A stretch of DNA of 64,000 nt. Source: Lytechinus variegatus. Its lineage: Eukaryota > Echinodermata > Echinoidea > Temnopleuroida > Toxopneustidae. Position 1 is the first letter of the stretch. Every line of letters starts with the position of its first letter. The position numbers and the translations under genes were made by a program. The notes below the pieces were generated by a model. The model saw only the letters and a program-made list of their open reading frames with translations. It was not told where the DNA came from and searched no databases. Of the stretch, positions 35,101 to 45,025 are shown piece by piece. The stretch spans positions 31,847,733-31,911,732 of the forward strand of contig NC_054747.1 in the NCBI RefSeq assembly GCF_018143015.1, read 5' to 3'.

Positions 35101-38100
35101 TGATACATCACAATACAGGGGCCGCGGAACGGTTTACGAAATGTGGGGGAGGAGCTGAGCCAAAAGTGGGTGGGGGGGGGCCTGATCATGCAAAAAATCA
35201 TCACATTCGTATGGTCATTTTTACCTTCTTGTACATGCTTTTGGAAAAAAAGTGGGGGCCCCCAGCCCCCCACCCCGCCTCCGCGGCCCCTGCAATAATG
35301 TGCTCACTCAACCATGAACATACGATATCAGAATAGTGTGTGGAGTGGCTAAATGATGGATAGTAAAACAGCATTAACACCATAGAATTTACCTAAAAAA
35401 AAACTTTTGCCCAACTTTGTATTTGCACAATCTGAAAAACGACTCTTGTGACTTTCAAAAAATGGTCATTTTTAATTCGATCTTTAATCAATCATGCATG
35501 ACTCAACCGATCAATCTCATTTTTCCCCAGGAGTTGTTTAATAAGTGTAAAAATACACCTACGAAATTTCATATCTCGAAATGATTCCGTTCAAAAGTTA
35601 CAGCAATTTGATTTAGGGGGACTTACTTTTTTGGTGTGTATATATTATATACGCATATACGTAATTTATTTGTTTGTATTAAATCTAGTAGCAATCTCCA
35701 ATTTATTATATTCATCTCAGATTTTCTAGAAATATAGAACACCTCTTGCAGTCCATGGTTGTCGTATAAATATATTGTAACGTTTGCTTTAGTTCGTATG
35801 GATTGATTGGTTTGGGAGTTTTATGTAAAGTAGTGAACTTATAAAATATGTTTTATGTTTCTGAACAAATGTAGCATACACAGAGTTAAAACTTGATTCA
35901 TCCCACTCCTTCGTCATTGCCCGTGAAAACGTGACATTCTTCACTAGACTCGGCCCGATTGGGCGGGGTGATTTCGGCGTGGTATGGAAAGGAGACCTCC
36001 GCTCAAAACAAAAACATCTCGACGTTGCTATCAGGCAAATTCCAGGTGATGGCTTGTAACACGTTACGTTAAGAATAATTGATAAAAACCAGTTTACAAC
36101 GACAGAAATTCAAACTATTTATGGTCATGCTTCATATGTAATCTCAATGAAAATTGAATTTCATTACGATGTCATTCTGGACATGCAGATTCATTTGGGA
36201 AAGCTTTTTTTATGCGATGGGATTCCCCTATGTATGAATTCAACCAACCGGACTTACATTGGAAGTGGGGGGGGGGGGGGTACACAAAGGAGGCACGTGC
36301 CCCTTTTGAAAACCGAATGTATACTTTTTATTTTTTCTTCGCTTGTCCAGAAATTAGTCATGGGAAAGACTGTTAATGATTGAAAACAGCCCTCTTGTCT
36401 GTTATTTGCGCGCTGATGTTGCAATTTTGCACATTCGTACAATTAAAATCAACAATTGTAATAATTAGTTTTGTCCACTAACTTCAAATTAGATAAGCTA
36501 ATAAAATGCAACAGTTCTTGGATAACATCTAATGGTGCAATATGGATTGCTTAAATGAAAGAAAATTACATGGAAACAATCGTCATTATTATTCCCCCCC
36601 CAAAAAAATAATACAGTGTGCAAAGTGTTAAGTCGCCACTTCTTTTAGTAGATTCATGGATCTGCCCCTGCCAATGACAAATCTATTTGAAACTATAAAA
36701 ATGAATTGTTATGAAACTAAATTTTGTTTGTTATATAATCGTAGATCGCTGGACAAAATCATCACAAGTACTTCAAGCCATCAAGATACTTCACAAGCTA
36801 TCGGATCAACCAAATATTGTCAAATGTCTCGGATATTGTAAAGAACAAGGTAAGTGAAAACTCTTGAATAATATCGATATTCGAAATGACCTTTGGGAAA
36901 GCGCAGTGAAAGGAATCCTTACTATTTTTAATATCCGATATATTGCTTGTTTGCCCCTTCCTCCTTGAGAGGCATCGAGCGAGAGTTTGCAAAGTGCAGA
37001 TTTTAATGGGCAAAATGCCACCAAGAGATAGGAAAAGAGGTGGTGGTGATGAGGTCTTCTCACCTCTCATGTGGCAGCCAGGAATTCAATGAAACAGTTC
37101 AAATAATTCTCCAAATTTCAAGCACAATCCGATGGTTTACTAGAAAATGGTCACTGAGTCTACCTTTCTCTAACGATCTACTATTCATATAGGTAGTATT
37201 CTCTATGAGTTCATCTCAGGGGGTACACTCCTTACATATCTACAGACTTCTGGGGTGCAATCTCAACCTACGTACAGTAATCTCAAACCAAACGGTGTTC
37301 GTATTGATGAGGGTACCCTACTTAACTTGGCTTGGCAGGTTGCTAAAGGAATGCAGTTCCTTGCATCTAAACAGGTAATTTGATTTATTGATAATATTAT
37401 ACCAATAAACTGTGATTCCATAAAAGGGGTTTGATAAGGTATTCCTAAATCTATGACCTTGGCGCATATCAATAAAAATGATTATACTGGCATGACTGGT
37501 GCTGATATGAACGATTTTGAGAAGAATAAGGAGGAAAAGTAGAATGTTTAGAGATAATTTGGAACCTTTTGTTTACATTTGGACATTGATTGAAAATATA
37601 TAATAGACCCCCCAAAAAACCACCCTGATGGTTTCGTGGCTAAGATATTACCTCAAGATGATTGTTTTATTTATCATTATGTTTTTTCTTTACAAATTTA
37701 GATCATTCACGGAACTCTCTGTGCTCACAATGTGTTACTAGGAGATAGAAAACAATGCAAGATATCAGATTATGGACTATCCAACTCACTGTTTTCTGAC
37801 CAAGGAGTAAGTACAATATCTGATAGAGTATCTACTATATTCGCCAGAGGAATGATTGATTTCTACAGATGCTAAAGCTAGACTTAAACGAACCAACAAA
37901 AATGATAATCAGTTGGAGAAGAAATAATGTTTTGGGAGTAAAACAAAGATTACACATTAACTGTTGAAAAAATGTGTGGAAGAAAAGCGAGCAAGCTAAG
38001 AACAAATAGTTTGTTTCATAAAACGTCGTATAAAGTATTCGACATCCAGGAGCCAATTCATTTCTTAAAACTAAAAACTAAAAAAATGGACCGAGCCAGG

Positions 38101-40518
38101 GTTGCGTCTTATTACGTTGTATTATAGAACAGATTTGAGAGCCTGTTAATGAAGCATGTGCTACTGTAATAATTTTAAACAGTAATTATTAACATTGAAG
38201 ATCAAAAAATGTTGTTCTCTTTTTTTGTAACACAATGCACCCCCTTCAGAAAAAAAGATCTTTGATCCGCAGCTGATAGCTACCCCCAAATATATTTGTT
38301 TCTCAGTGCAATGCGATAATGTTTAGCACCTTTCCATTATCATACTCATTTCTTAGAAAGCCACAAGATGGAGTTCACCAGAAAACATGGTAACGAGTGA
38401 CCCAACGACAGAAGGAGACATCTGGTCTTTTGGTATCGTACTGTGGGAAATCGTAACGTTAGGTAAGGAATAAAAACATGTAGAAGTATACATTACACAA
38501 ATTTGTGTCATGTGTATGGAGCCAAACTTTCATACTGGTGTGTCCTGGAGCTTCCGCCACGCAACCAGAAGGTCGGGAGTTCAAACCCCGGCCACGTAAG
38601 ACCAAAAGACGATAATAGGTGGAATTTGTCCCTACCCTGTTTGGTGCTCCAATGAATTTTAAAATTCTACATGTATTTCAAGCAATAAATTATGGATATT
38701 TTTTCATGTTGTTGATATAATAGTTGCAATATCATCAGTAACAACAATAATGGTAACATGAAACATCAATGTGTTTAATATCACCTGTTAAATAACATGT
38801 CAGGTTGTACGCATCTCAGAATCACATATAGTTGAATAGTGCATCATATAAGTTCAGATGTTTTCGCTTTAGTTTCAATGTTTGATTTGAAAATCTATTT
38901 ACTACTTTTTTACATTTCGTATGCATGTATGTCGTTTGTGTTTCATCTTTCATTGAAATGGAAAAATGATTAATGGAAATATAAAAATCAAAGAGTATAT
39001 CCTTATGCAGAGCACGAAAGGCTGAATATCACCATCTTGTTGACGCTTGTCAAGGAATTGTTGTATGATACATTTTAGTCCTTTTAGACCGTCTACCAAT
39101 TACAATGTATTGCATCGAGTCTTGTTCTTATCTTCTTCTGCTGCTGATAGGTGCAAGGCCATACCCTAATATGACATTTACCACTGTCCAGACGAAGGTT
39201 GCTAATGGTTACCAGATGCCACGCCCTCGTCACTGTGCACAAGAAGTGTAATTTCAGTTTCACTCAGCCGTTTTAACTTTAGATAATAAGTGTTTTTCAA
39301 GGAAATATCTAGACAGATCACAAGGAGATCATGATGATGATATTGTATCAATCAATAACCCCACATGGTGTATAGAAATAAAAACATAAAGGAAACTACA
39401 CATCTTTATTATCAAATGTTGACATAAAACCTAACAATAGCAAGCGCCATGAACACTATTACGTCAAAATGCGATGTGATTTTGAGAAGATTAATTATAT
39501 TGGTAATAATTCCAGGTATCCTTACCTGTTCAGAGCAACAAAGCCGTTCTTAAATCATCCGTTTTGAATTATCTGTCTGCATGAATTCTAGATAAAATGT
39601 GTATTTGACTAGATTCAAATTGAAAGTCAAAATGGGCCTAAGCTTTCGATCCAAGCAAAATCTTTGGCGGAGGCAAAATGACCCAGATACAAATTAGTTG
39701 TCAAAAAGCCACGCGGGATTAGAGAAAAAACAACTCATGCACTGTTATACGGTAGCAAGAACAAGAGCAATCTGTGTTCAAAGAGTATCAACATAATAAA
39801 TAATGTAATCTGTTAATCACCAATGGAAAAAAGCCTATGAATCTAACAGTGGTGTAAAAAGAATAATTTTCTTATTTACAGGTATGCGATTATGACTGGG
39901 TGTTGGGAGAAGGACCCTACATCTAGGACCAACTTTGACCGGATCCTGAAGGATTTAGAAAGGATTCTAGAAAAGACTCATGTAAGATTAAACTTCAATT
40001 CAATTTCTTTCAAACAAATCGATTTCACGCTACATCCTGCCTTTACTTTTTGCAGCCATACATGATTGATTTCATTGTATTATTACTATGTGCAATACTT
40101 TTGTAAACAGGAATACATCCCCTATTCCAAGTAACAATGGACAGAGTATGACCTCGCAGAAAAAAAAAGTGCTATTCATTTTCAATAGAGGAAATTTGAT
40201 TTGAGTGCCTGTTTCGTCTTACATTGTTTCGCTCCCCATTGCTATGTGCATATTATTCCCTGCATTTCATTTTGTTTTTTCTTTGTAATTGTTGATATTG
40301 ACTTATATTCAATAAATATTGAAATATATATACCCCAAAACTTCAACTAATGAATTTGCTTGATATACAATGCTGAAAAATATCTATTGACATGACTTTC
40401 AATTCATCATATTGATAAAAGTCCTCTCGCTGTCTTTAAATCGTTTAATTTTTCACAGAGCTACCTGTCACTTAATGACTTGGATGAAGGAGTCTACGCG
40501 TCTGCTATTGATATTTGA
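23127..40518 (+). CDS. Ig-domain receptor with a tyrosine pseudokinase domain, 17 exons
   Basis: Coding exons: 23127-23184, 23563-23883, 24325-24630, 25145-25402, 26503-26529, 27383-27424, 29426-29578, 30496-30526, 33226-33296, 35875-36045, 36745-36849, 37193-37374, 37702-37806, 38357-38462, 39151-39247, 39882-39981, 40459-40518. All use GT/AG and the frame closes at every junction, giving 730 residues. Order: signal peptide 1-20, Ig-like domains about 24-126, 128-228 and 230-313, Ser/Thr-rich stalk, transmembrane helix 359-379, juxtamembrane tyrosines 414 and 424, kinase-like domain about 440-705, short tail. The protein should sit in the plasma membrane, bind an unknown ligand, and signal through docking or a partner kinase. 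The beta3 Lys is Arg476, the alpha-C Glu is Ala491, HRD is HGT (578-580) and DFG is DYG. The glycine loop, catalytic-loop Asn585, SPE and the alpha-F Asp remain. I cannot name an orthologue. A divergent RTK with weak activity is the alternative. Confidence 0.9.
26503..27424 (+). other. Stalk micro-exons 5 and 6
   Basis: Two very small exons, 26503-26529 (27 nt) and 27383-27424 (42 nt), encode RTTLTPSTT and [14 protein letters not shown]. Both are phase 1-1 with proper acceptors (TTGTAAACAG, TCACTTTCAG) and donors. The peptide is Ser/Thr/Pro-rich, as in O-glycosylated stalks. Being multiples of three, either could be skipped without changing the frame. Confidence 0.72.
29426..29578 (+). other. 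Exon 7: transmembrane helix
   Basis: Encodes a short Pro/Cys membrane-proximal piece ([15 protein letters not shown]), then the helix [20 protein letters not shown] and a basic stop-transfer LRRKTK. Phase 1-1. Orientation is type I, given the signal peptide upstream. Confidence 0.9.
30225..30504 (+). repeat. Minisatellite built from the exon 8 splice acceptor
   Basis: Eight units of 34-35 bp, each a pyrimidine/T-rich stretch ending ATATTCTCTAG|AGTTTGATG or AGTTTGGTG. The last unit is the real 3' splice site and first bases of exon 8 (30496). The seven upstream units therefore repeat a near-perfect acceptor plus exon start. Confidence 0.9.
30690..30985. repeat. CA/CCCAC-rich low-complexity tract
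   Basis: Degenerate ACACAC, CTCACACCC and CCCACAC runs in intron 8. The apparent ORFs here are artefacts of the tract. Confidence 0.75.
30992..31371. repeat. Foldback made of degenerate GTCTAAT/GTCCAAT units
   Basis: Starts CCAATTCGTCC and ends GGACGAATTGG. The left half is full of CGTCTAATGCCATT-like units and the right half of their complements (ATTAGACGAAATGGT). The turn is near 31165. No ORF. It resembles a hairpin grown from a short tandem motif. Confidence 0.75.
32093..32146. repeat. (TA)n microsatellite
   Basis: Pure alternating TA run directly before the Penelope-like remnant. Penelope elements are often found next to such tracts. Confidence 0.9.
32147..33130 (+). mobile_element. 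Penelope-like retroelement remnant (GIY-YIG end)
   Basis: The reading at 32147-32660 shows features of the C-terminal part of Penelope-like elements: [34 protein letters not shown], the Cys-rich [15 protein letters not shown] and the GIY-YIG-type KSYIGLT with [10 protein letters not shown]. It is a 5'-truncated, broken fossil lying in receptor intron 8. Downstream to about 33130 is a noncoding tail with a hammerhead-like motif and AATAAA near 33118. Confidence 0.8.
33054..33097 (+). ncRNA. Hammerhead-ribozyme-like motif in Penelope tail
   Basis: CTGATGA (33061-33067), a small stem II closed by a TTCG loop (CC TTCG GG, 33069-33076), GAAA (33078-33081), a 2-bp stem III with loop AGTCT, then TA as the cleavage dinucleotide (33089-33090) and a 4-bp stem I (33057-33060 with 33091-33094). 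Penelope-like elements are known to carry minimal hammerheads with short stem III. A mismatch at the base of stem II (T68/T77) makes activity doubtful. Confidence 0.42.
33540..35638. mobile_element. TA-flanked inverted-repeat element in intron 9
   Basis: The left end CACAACAAAAAAGTAAGTCC and the right end, complement of CACACCAAAAAAGTAAGTCC, are inverted with TA on both sides. Weaker inverted similarity extends inward (for example CAAAAGTCACAAG near 33722 and its counterpart near 35450). No transposase is seen. Classed with Tc1/mariner-like non-autonomous elements. It includes a start of another element type (CAGTGGTGGATCCAG at 34980) and the MITE at 35116. Confidence 0.7.
35116..35292. mobile_element. 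MITE with CAGGGGCCGCGGA ends, 5-bp target duplication
   Basis: Ends CAGGGGCCGCGGA and TCCGCGGCCCCTG are perfectly inverted. CAATA is repeated immediately outside (35111-35115, 35293-35297). The interior is G/C-run rich with no coding. Five-base duplication is not hAT-like (8) nor TA-type, so the superfamily is open. Confidence 0.7.
35875..39981 (+). other. Exons 10-16: pseudokinase domain
   Basis: Exon 10 gives the glycine loop in [16 protein letters not shown] and VAIR in place of VAIK. Exon 11 gives the alpha-C segment [18 protein letters not shown], where the expected Glu is Ala491. Exon 12 gives [15 protein letters not shown] and an insert rich in Gln/Asn. Exon 13 gives [13 protein letters not shown] (HGT for HRD) and ISDYGLS. 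Exon 14 gives RWSSPENM and [16 protein letters not shown]. Exons 15-16 give [15 protein letters not shown] and [12 protein letters not shown]. The HG-x-x-C-A-x-N loop recalls the JAK pseudokinase domain, but the C-lobe is RTK-like. Loss of three catalytic residues with an otherwise well-kept fold argues for a conserved non-catalytic role. Confidence 0.88.
38545..38665 (+). mobile_element. tRNA-derived SINE fragment in intron 14
   Basis: GGTCGGGAGTTCAAACCCCG is a good B-box region with CCGCCACGCAACCAGAA before it, but the A-box part is damaged. It sits between pseudokinase exons. Confidence 0.6.
40111..40134 (+). CDS. Candidate alternative last exon (EYIPYSK)
   Basis: After TTTTGTAAACAG the phase-0 reading is EYIPYSK then TAA. 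Joined to exon 16 it would give a 718-residue receptor ending ILEKTHEYIPYSK. An AATAAA follows at 40311-40316. It cannot be an internal exon: using the GTAACA donor inside it would put the next exon out of frame. It therefore competes with the exon at 40459. Confidence 0.5.
   Translation, partial: EYIPYSK
40311..40316 (+). terminator. AATAAA polyadenylation signal, short-tail form
   Basis: Canonical AATAAA about 180 bp after the EYIPYSK stop codon and before the other last exon. Confidence 0.5.
40459..40518 (+). CDS. Candidate last exon ([19 protein letters not shown])
   Basis: After TTTTTCACAG the phase-0 reading is [19 protein letters not shown] then TGA, an acidic tail with two Tyr (YLSL and VYAS), typical of RTK C-termini. 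The variant polyadenylation signal ATTAAA is 6 bp after the stop. I take this as the main form because the tail looks selected. Confidence 0.7.
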   Translation, partial: SYLSLNDLDEGVYASAIDI

Positions 40519-40524
40519 ATTATG

Positions 40525-40530
40525 ATTAAA
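40525..40530 (+). terminator. ATTAAA polyadenylation signal, long-tail form
   Basis: Common variant signal immediately after the TGA at 40516-40518. The very short spacing would make a minimal 3' UTR. Confidence 0.35.
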
Positions 40531-40569
40531 GCATCCTATAAGAATTACATAATGATTATGTGCTGAGGT

Positions 40570-40672
40570 TGAGGTGCCTTTGCCGAGTGGTCTCCGGTGC
40601 CTGACTATACATGGGAAGTCCAGAGTTCGATACCCGTCCGATGTACCTACGCCTGCGAGCAAGTCATTTAAT
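40570..40672 (+). mobile_element. tRNA-derived SINE just after the receptor gene
   Basis: TTTGCCGAGTGGTC (A-box) and GAGTTCGATACCC (B-box) lie in a Leu/Ser-tRNA-like head, then a short body. It lies within 60 bp of the gene's last stop, so it may be transcribed in the 3' UTR. Confidence 0.7.
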
Positions 40673-40674
40673 CC

Positions 40675-40735
40675 AGCGCTTCTCAACCGGTGACCCACGA
40701 AACTCTCTCAGGTGGGCCGCGAGAATGTCCATAAG
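40675..40735. mobile_element. hAT-type terminal fragment
   Basis: CAGCGCTTCTCAACCGGTGA followed by CCCACGAAACTC is the kind of end seen in Charlie-like hAT elements (CAGNGNTTCTCAACC). I find no matching other end, so only a fragment is claimed. Confidence 0.45.
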
Positions 40736-41514
40736 ATGAAAAAATAGGGGGAAAACTATAGTATATTTCACACGTACTATTTTCATGTCCGAAAATGTTA
40801 TATATGATCGGTCTTCGTGGGTCAAACAAAGCATGGACACGCTTATAGATCATGCATGTTGCAATATACTATTCCTGTACACAGGTGACATACCCTGTGA
40901 TTGAAGATTGCCCGCACTACCCCTGTATACAAGGGCAAGGGGAACAAAGATGACATTACAAATTATCGATCATGCATGTTGCAATATGCATGACATTCAT
41001 TGTATGATGGTTTCATTCGAAATTTTGACGTGAACCCCAGTCCTACATATTGTGTTAATTGTCGCCCATTTATCGGACCTCGGCGAATGCAGTTCTCAAA
41101 CTTTTTGTTTCGAATGTGCTTTAGAGCTTTATGTTCAAATTACACAAAACATACTTTCATCACACTGGACCGTGTTTTAAAGCAAAAGGGTAAGGGAGGG
41201 AAACAAATCTACAGTTGAAAAGTGTCATAAGGGAGCTGTAAGAAAATTATGACCCTGAATAAATTAAATTTGAATTCATTATAACTGGCAATGATGCAAA
41301 AGCAAAAGCAATGTGTGTCGAATGTGTTGAAGTTATTGTCAAATTAGGCGCCTATAAAACCGTAAAAGCTTCAGAGACACCTAAACACAAAACATCCGAA
41401 GAGTGCAGGAAAAATACAGGAGTACTTCGAGAGGAAAAAAATGGATTGAATTCACAGCAGAACACTAGCGTACAGATGGGGGAGGGAGGGGGGGGGGGAG
41501 GGTGGGGCTCCCCC
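40736..41514. other. Intergenic, no gene seen
   Basis: AT-rich DNA downstream of the receptor. The phrase ATCATGCATGTTGCAATAT occurs twice (about 40848 and 40968), a short direct repeat about 120 bp apart. A G-run precedes a (TA)n tract. Confidence 0.5.
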
Positions 41515-41518
41515 AATA

Positions 41519-41568
<50 letters not shown>

Positions 41569-41571
<3 letters not shown>

Positions 41572-42375
41572 TGCGTCCCAGAAAAACGAAACCGAGATTC
41601 AGTGATGATTTACATAACTTAATCATACATAAAATGGACAAATGACCTACCAACGTAAAGCTTAGAATCTCCTCGTTCATCTGGTAGATTATTCCTTATT
41701 CACGCATGAGTGAGCAAAAACAATTGAAAGAAAGGATGCCAAAAACTCATTTGGCGGGGTGTATCTAAATTTCAAAAAGAAAGTCACATGACTAAAAAGT
41801 TCAATATCTGCTCTTTTATTTGATACCTAAACACAAAAATGGTAATAAAGTAAAAAAGTTATTATCGCTCGAAACAATGCTTGTATTTCCATAATTTCAT
41901 TAAATAAACGTGTTTTCACCAGTTTCCCACAGAAGCTATCGCATGGTTAACAAAAGACTTAATGCATGGGTGATCGTCAACAAAACGGATTGTAGAGTGA
42001 GTTTGAACGCTAGCCTGTAAAACCTCTTCATTTTATGAAATAATTGAAATTGAAGCCTTATTTCAAATAACCTGAACTTTGTTATTCCTTGACAATTTTC
42101 TGTAATTGAGGCATCAAATTAAGAACAGATATTGAACTTTTTAAAAACGTGGTTTTCATTTCAAAACCCAGATACGGCCCGCCAAGTGACTTTTTGGAAT
42201 CTCCTTTTCAAATAGTTTTCGCTCACTTATGCGTAAATGAGAAATAATCTAAGTAGTTTCAGATGAAAGAGGAGATATTAAGCTTTAAAATGGAAGGTCA
42301 TTTGTTTATTGTATTTGTAATTAAATTATGATAAATCATCTATAAATCTCGGTTTCGTTTTTTTTCTGGGACGCA

Positions 42376-42378
<3 letters not shown>
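41569..42378. mobile_element. Tc1/mariner-type MITE with about 230-bp inverted ends, inside (TA)n
   Basis: Ends CAGTGCGTCCCAGAAAAA, inverted on the right, with arms that stay similar for roughly 230 bp (TAAAGCTTA, ATCTCCTC and the GCGTAAATGAG/CGCATGAGTGAGC segments). TA flanks lie at 41567-41568 and 42379-42380. It is embedded in alternating TA tracts at 41515-41568 and 42379-42458, as expected for a TA-targeting element. The end sequence is shared with the 5414-18683 element. Confidence 0.85.
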
Positions 42379-42459
<81 letters not shown>

Positions 42460-42469
<10 letters not shown>

Positions 42470-43672
42470 ACATATACTTTAGGAACCAGAAAAAAAGAGT
42501 TAAGGAAATAAACGAAAAGGAATAAGGGTAAAATATGAAATATTTTCTGAACATTCGGTCTAAAAAATCTTTCACAAACTTGGATATTTTTTATTAAACA
42601 TTTTATCAAAATACGCATTATGGTAACTAGGTCAGCACTTTAAAAAACTGATGATGACATGCTTTCCAAATTAGTAAGCCCTATCTCAGAGATAAATTGA
42701 TCACGCCGAACGCTGTTAATAAATTTAAGCACAATGTTTTAGCCAGTCAACCTATCAGAAAATTATTTATACTTTTAAACAAGTCTTTAAACCTTGTGAT
42801 TTTTTTTTCAAAACTATTGCGAGGATGAAAAAGATAAGCAAAAGAAGGGAGGTCGGCATTCAAATATTCAAGTCTCATCTCGACGACAGAGAATGATGCC
42901 AATATGTGTAATTTGCAAAGTATAGAGAATGTTACTAACAGAAATGAATACTCTCAACTGAATTTCTCACACATTTGCAATGTATAAGCAGTGGGCCTTT
43001 TTATTGAGATTAAGGTACACTTTGTCAAGCTTTGTACTCAGATTGATTTACTTTAGTCTTAATTTACAACATTCGAGTTATTGTAATCATATTTATGGGT
43101 TAATACTTGGATCAAATTAACCTCGTTGTTAAACTCATTTATTTTATCTATCTAATTCAAATGATTTAAAGTATTGGAATTAGATATATAAAATCGAGAT
43201 CAAGTTCAACTGTAAGTAGGATTAAGTACCCTTATCAGGCCTTTTTCAATTAAAATAATCTTGGCATCTATCTTTTCGTTATGTTAAAAAACTATCACCG
43301 TGTTATGGCGTTTCTTTCATTTGCTTTTTTGAAACGGCAGATTATTGTTATTATCGTATATATGTATTTCGTATGCGAATAAAGAGTACATTGAATTAAA
43401 TTGTGAGTGTGGTTTCGTAAATAAATATGTTGTGCGTGTGTTATTATGTATGCAATCTACAGTGTCTGTACATGGTCAGAGGCATACCAAACAAATGCTT
43501 ATAGTTTTTCTTTTGGTCCTTATTTTGATTGTCCGCTTTTCTAATGATATTATGTTATATTCATTGTATTTGTTAATCTGTATGTATGATTATTGCTATA
43601 TAAAAGTATCTTGAGTCTTGTTTATCGATGACACTGCAAACAGTAAGTAAAATTCGTCATGGGAAATATTCA
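42460..43672. other. Intergenic spacer before duplication copy B
   Basis: AT-rich. One 89-codon ORF at 43345-43614 is hydrophobic and unsupported. No element ends or exons recognised. Confidence 0.5.
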
Positions 43673-43924
43673 TAGAAAGATACTGTTTGATATGTTAATC
43701 AAACATTCTGCTTCAACGGCGGTGATTAAAGTCAAGATAAATTGTAAAAACTTATAGATAAAGGAAATTCATTATTGGTATCTACCTACACTGTAAATTT
43801 TTTTTTGAAATTACTAAATAAAATTGTTTCAACAAATTGCCTTATTTTTTCAAGTATTTATTAGTTTGGCAGATTTAAGTAAAATTCACTTATTTTCTTG
43901 CATCCATTTTACTCAAGGAAATTA
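43673..43924. repeat. Segmental duplication copy B, block 1
   Basis: Matches positions 1 to about 250 in direct orientation. It ends at the TA target of the MITE at 43925. Confidence 0.9.
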
Positions 43925-44524
43925 AAGGACAAGTCACCCCCAAACAAAAACTTGATTTGAATAAAAAGAGAAAAACTCAACAAACAGAACACTGAAAATT
44001 TCATCAAAATCGCATGTAAAATAAGAAAGTTATGACATTTTAAAGTTTCGCTTTATTTCACAAAAACAGTTATATGAACGAGCCAGTTGCATCCAAATGA
44101 GAGAGTCGATGATGTCACTCACTATTTTTTGTTTTTTATTGTTTGAAATATGAAATATTTTGATTTTCTCGTCATTGTCATGTGAAATGAAGTTTCATTC
44201 CTCCCTGAACACGTGGAATTCAATTATTTTAACATTTTGTGCTTCAGGCAAGGTCGTCCTTATCATCAAATTCGTAAAAATTGAAATATTGTATAATTCA
44301 AACAATAAAAAACAAAAGAAATAGTGAGTGAGTGACGTCATCGACTCTCTCATTTGGATGTAACTGGCTAGTTCATATAACAATTTTCTTACAAATAAGC
44401 GAAACTTTGAAATGTCATAACATTCTTATTTTACATCCGATTTTGATGAAATCTTCAGCATTGTGCTTGTCTGATTTTTATCTACTGATTCAAATCAACC
44501 TTTTTCTGAGGTGAACTTGACCTT
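43925..44524. mobile_element. 600-bp inverted-repeat MITE, TA target
   Basis: Ends AAGGACAAGTCACC and GGTGAACTTGACCTT are inverted, and long arms match (CAAATGAGAGAGTCGATGAT with its complement near 44337, CATCAAAATCG with CGATTTTGATG). TA is duplicated at 43923-43924 and 44525-44526. Copy A shows the site without it (ATTAAGTTAC near 250). Confidence 0.9.
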
Positions 44525-45025
44525 TACGTCACAATAAATTAATTCAATTTAGAAAAACAATCACTAAAATATTTCAAAAAATCAAATGGGGAGTGGTCTT
44601 TCATTATTCGAAAGTCCGCTTCCCCATCTTCCCTCTTTTACTTTAGTGGCATCATTTTCATCTTAGACATCTTTTATCCAAATATTAGACTTTGTACATT
44701 TTCACTTACCTTTCACATTGATATTTGTACGCGATCGAGTAATTCTTACAAATAAAACAGTCAGAATAATATAAGCATATTCCAAAAACCTAAAAAGTCA
44801 TCTGAAATTTTCTGCTAAATGACTATTTAATGTTGCCCTTTGTTTGATTCAACATAATAATAAAATAGTTAGCACACCCTTATCCGAAAAAAAATCAAAC
44901 ACAAATAGATATGACGGTTATTTAAAAAAACCCAAATATTTGCTTGCTCTAACATGTCTAATGAATATTCCTGCATTATTTGAATAAGGCGTTAATTGAA
45001 AAATATAGGTACATTCAACAAGAAT
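44525..45025. repeat. Segmental duplication copy B, block 2
   Basis: Matches roughly 253-770 of copy A, up to the ACAAGAAT target of the next insertion. Confidence 0.9.

Noticed and set aside
40111-40130. EYIPYS as an internal exon spliced to the 40459 exon
   Set aside because: The join puts the following exon in the wrong frame, so the two are better read as alternative ends.
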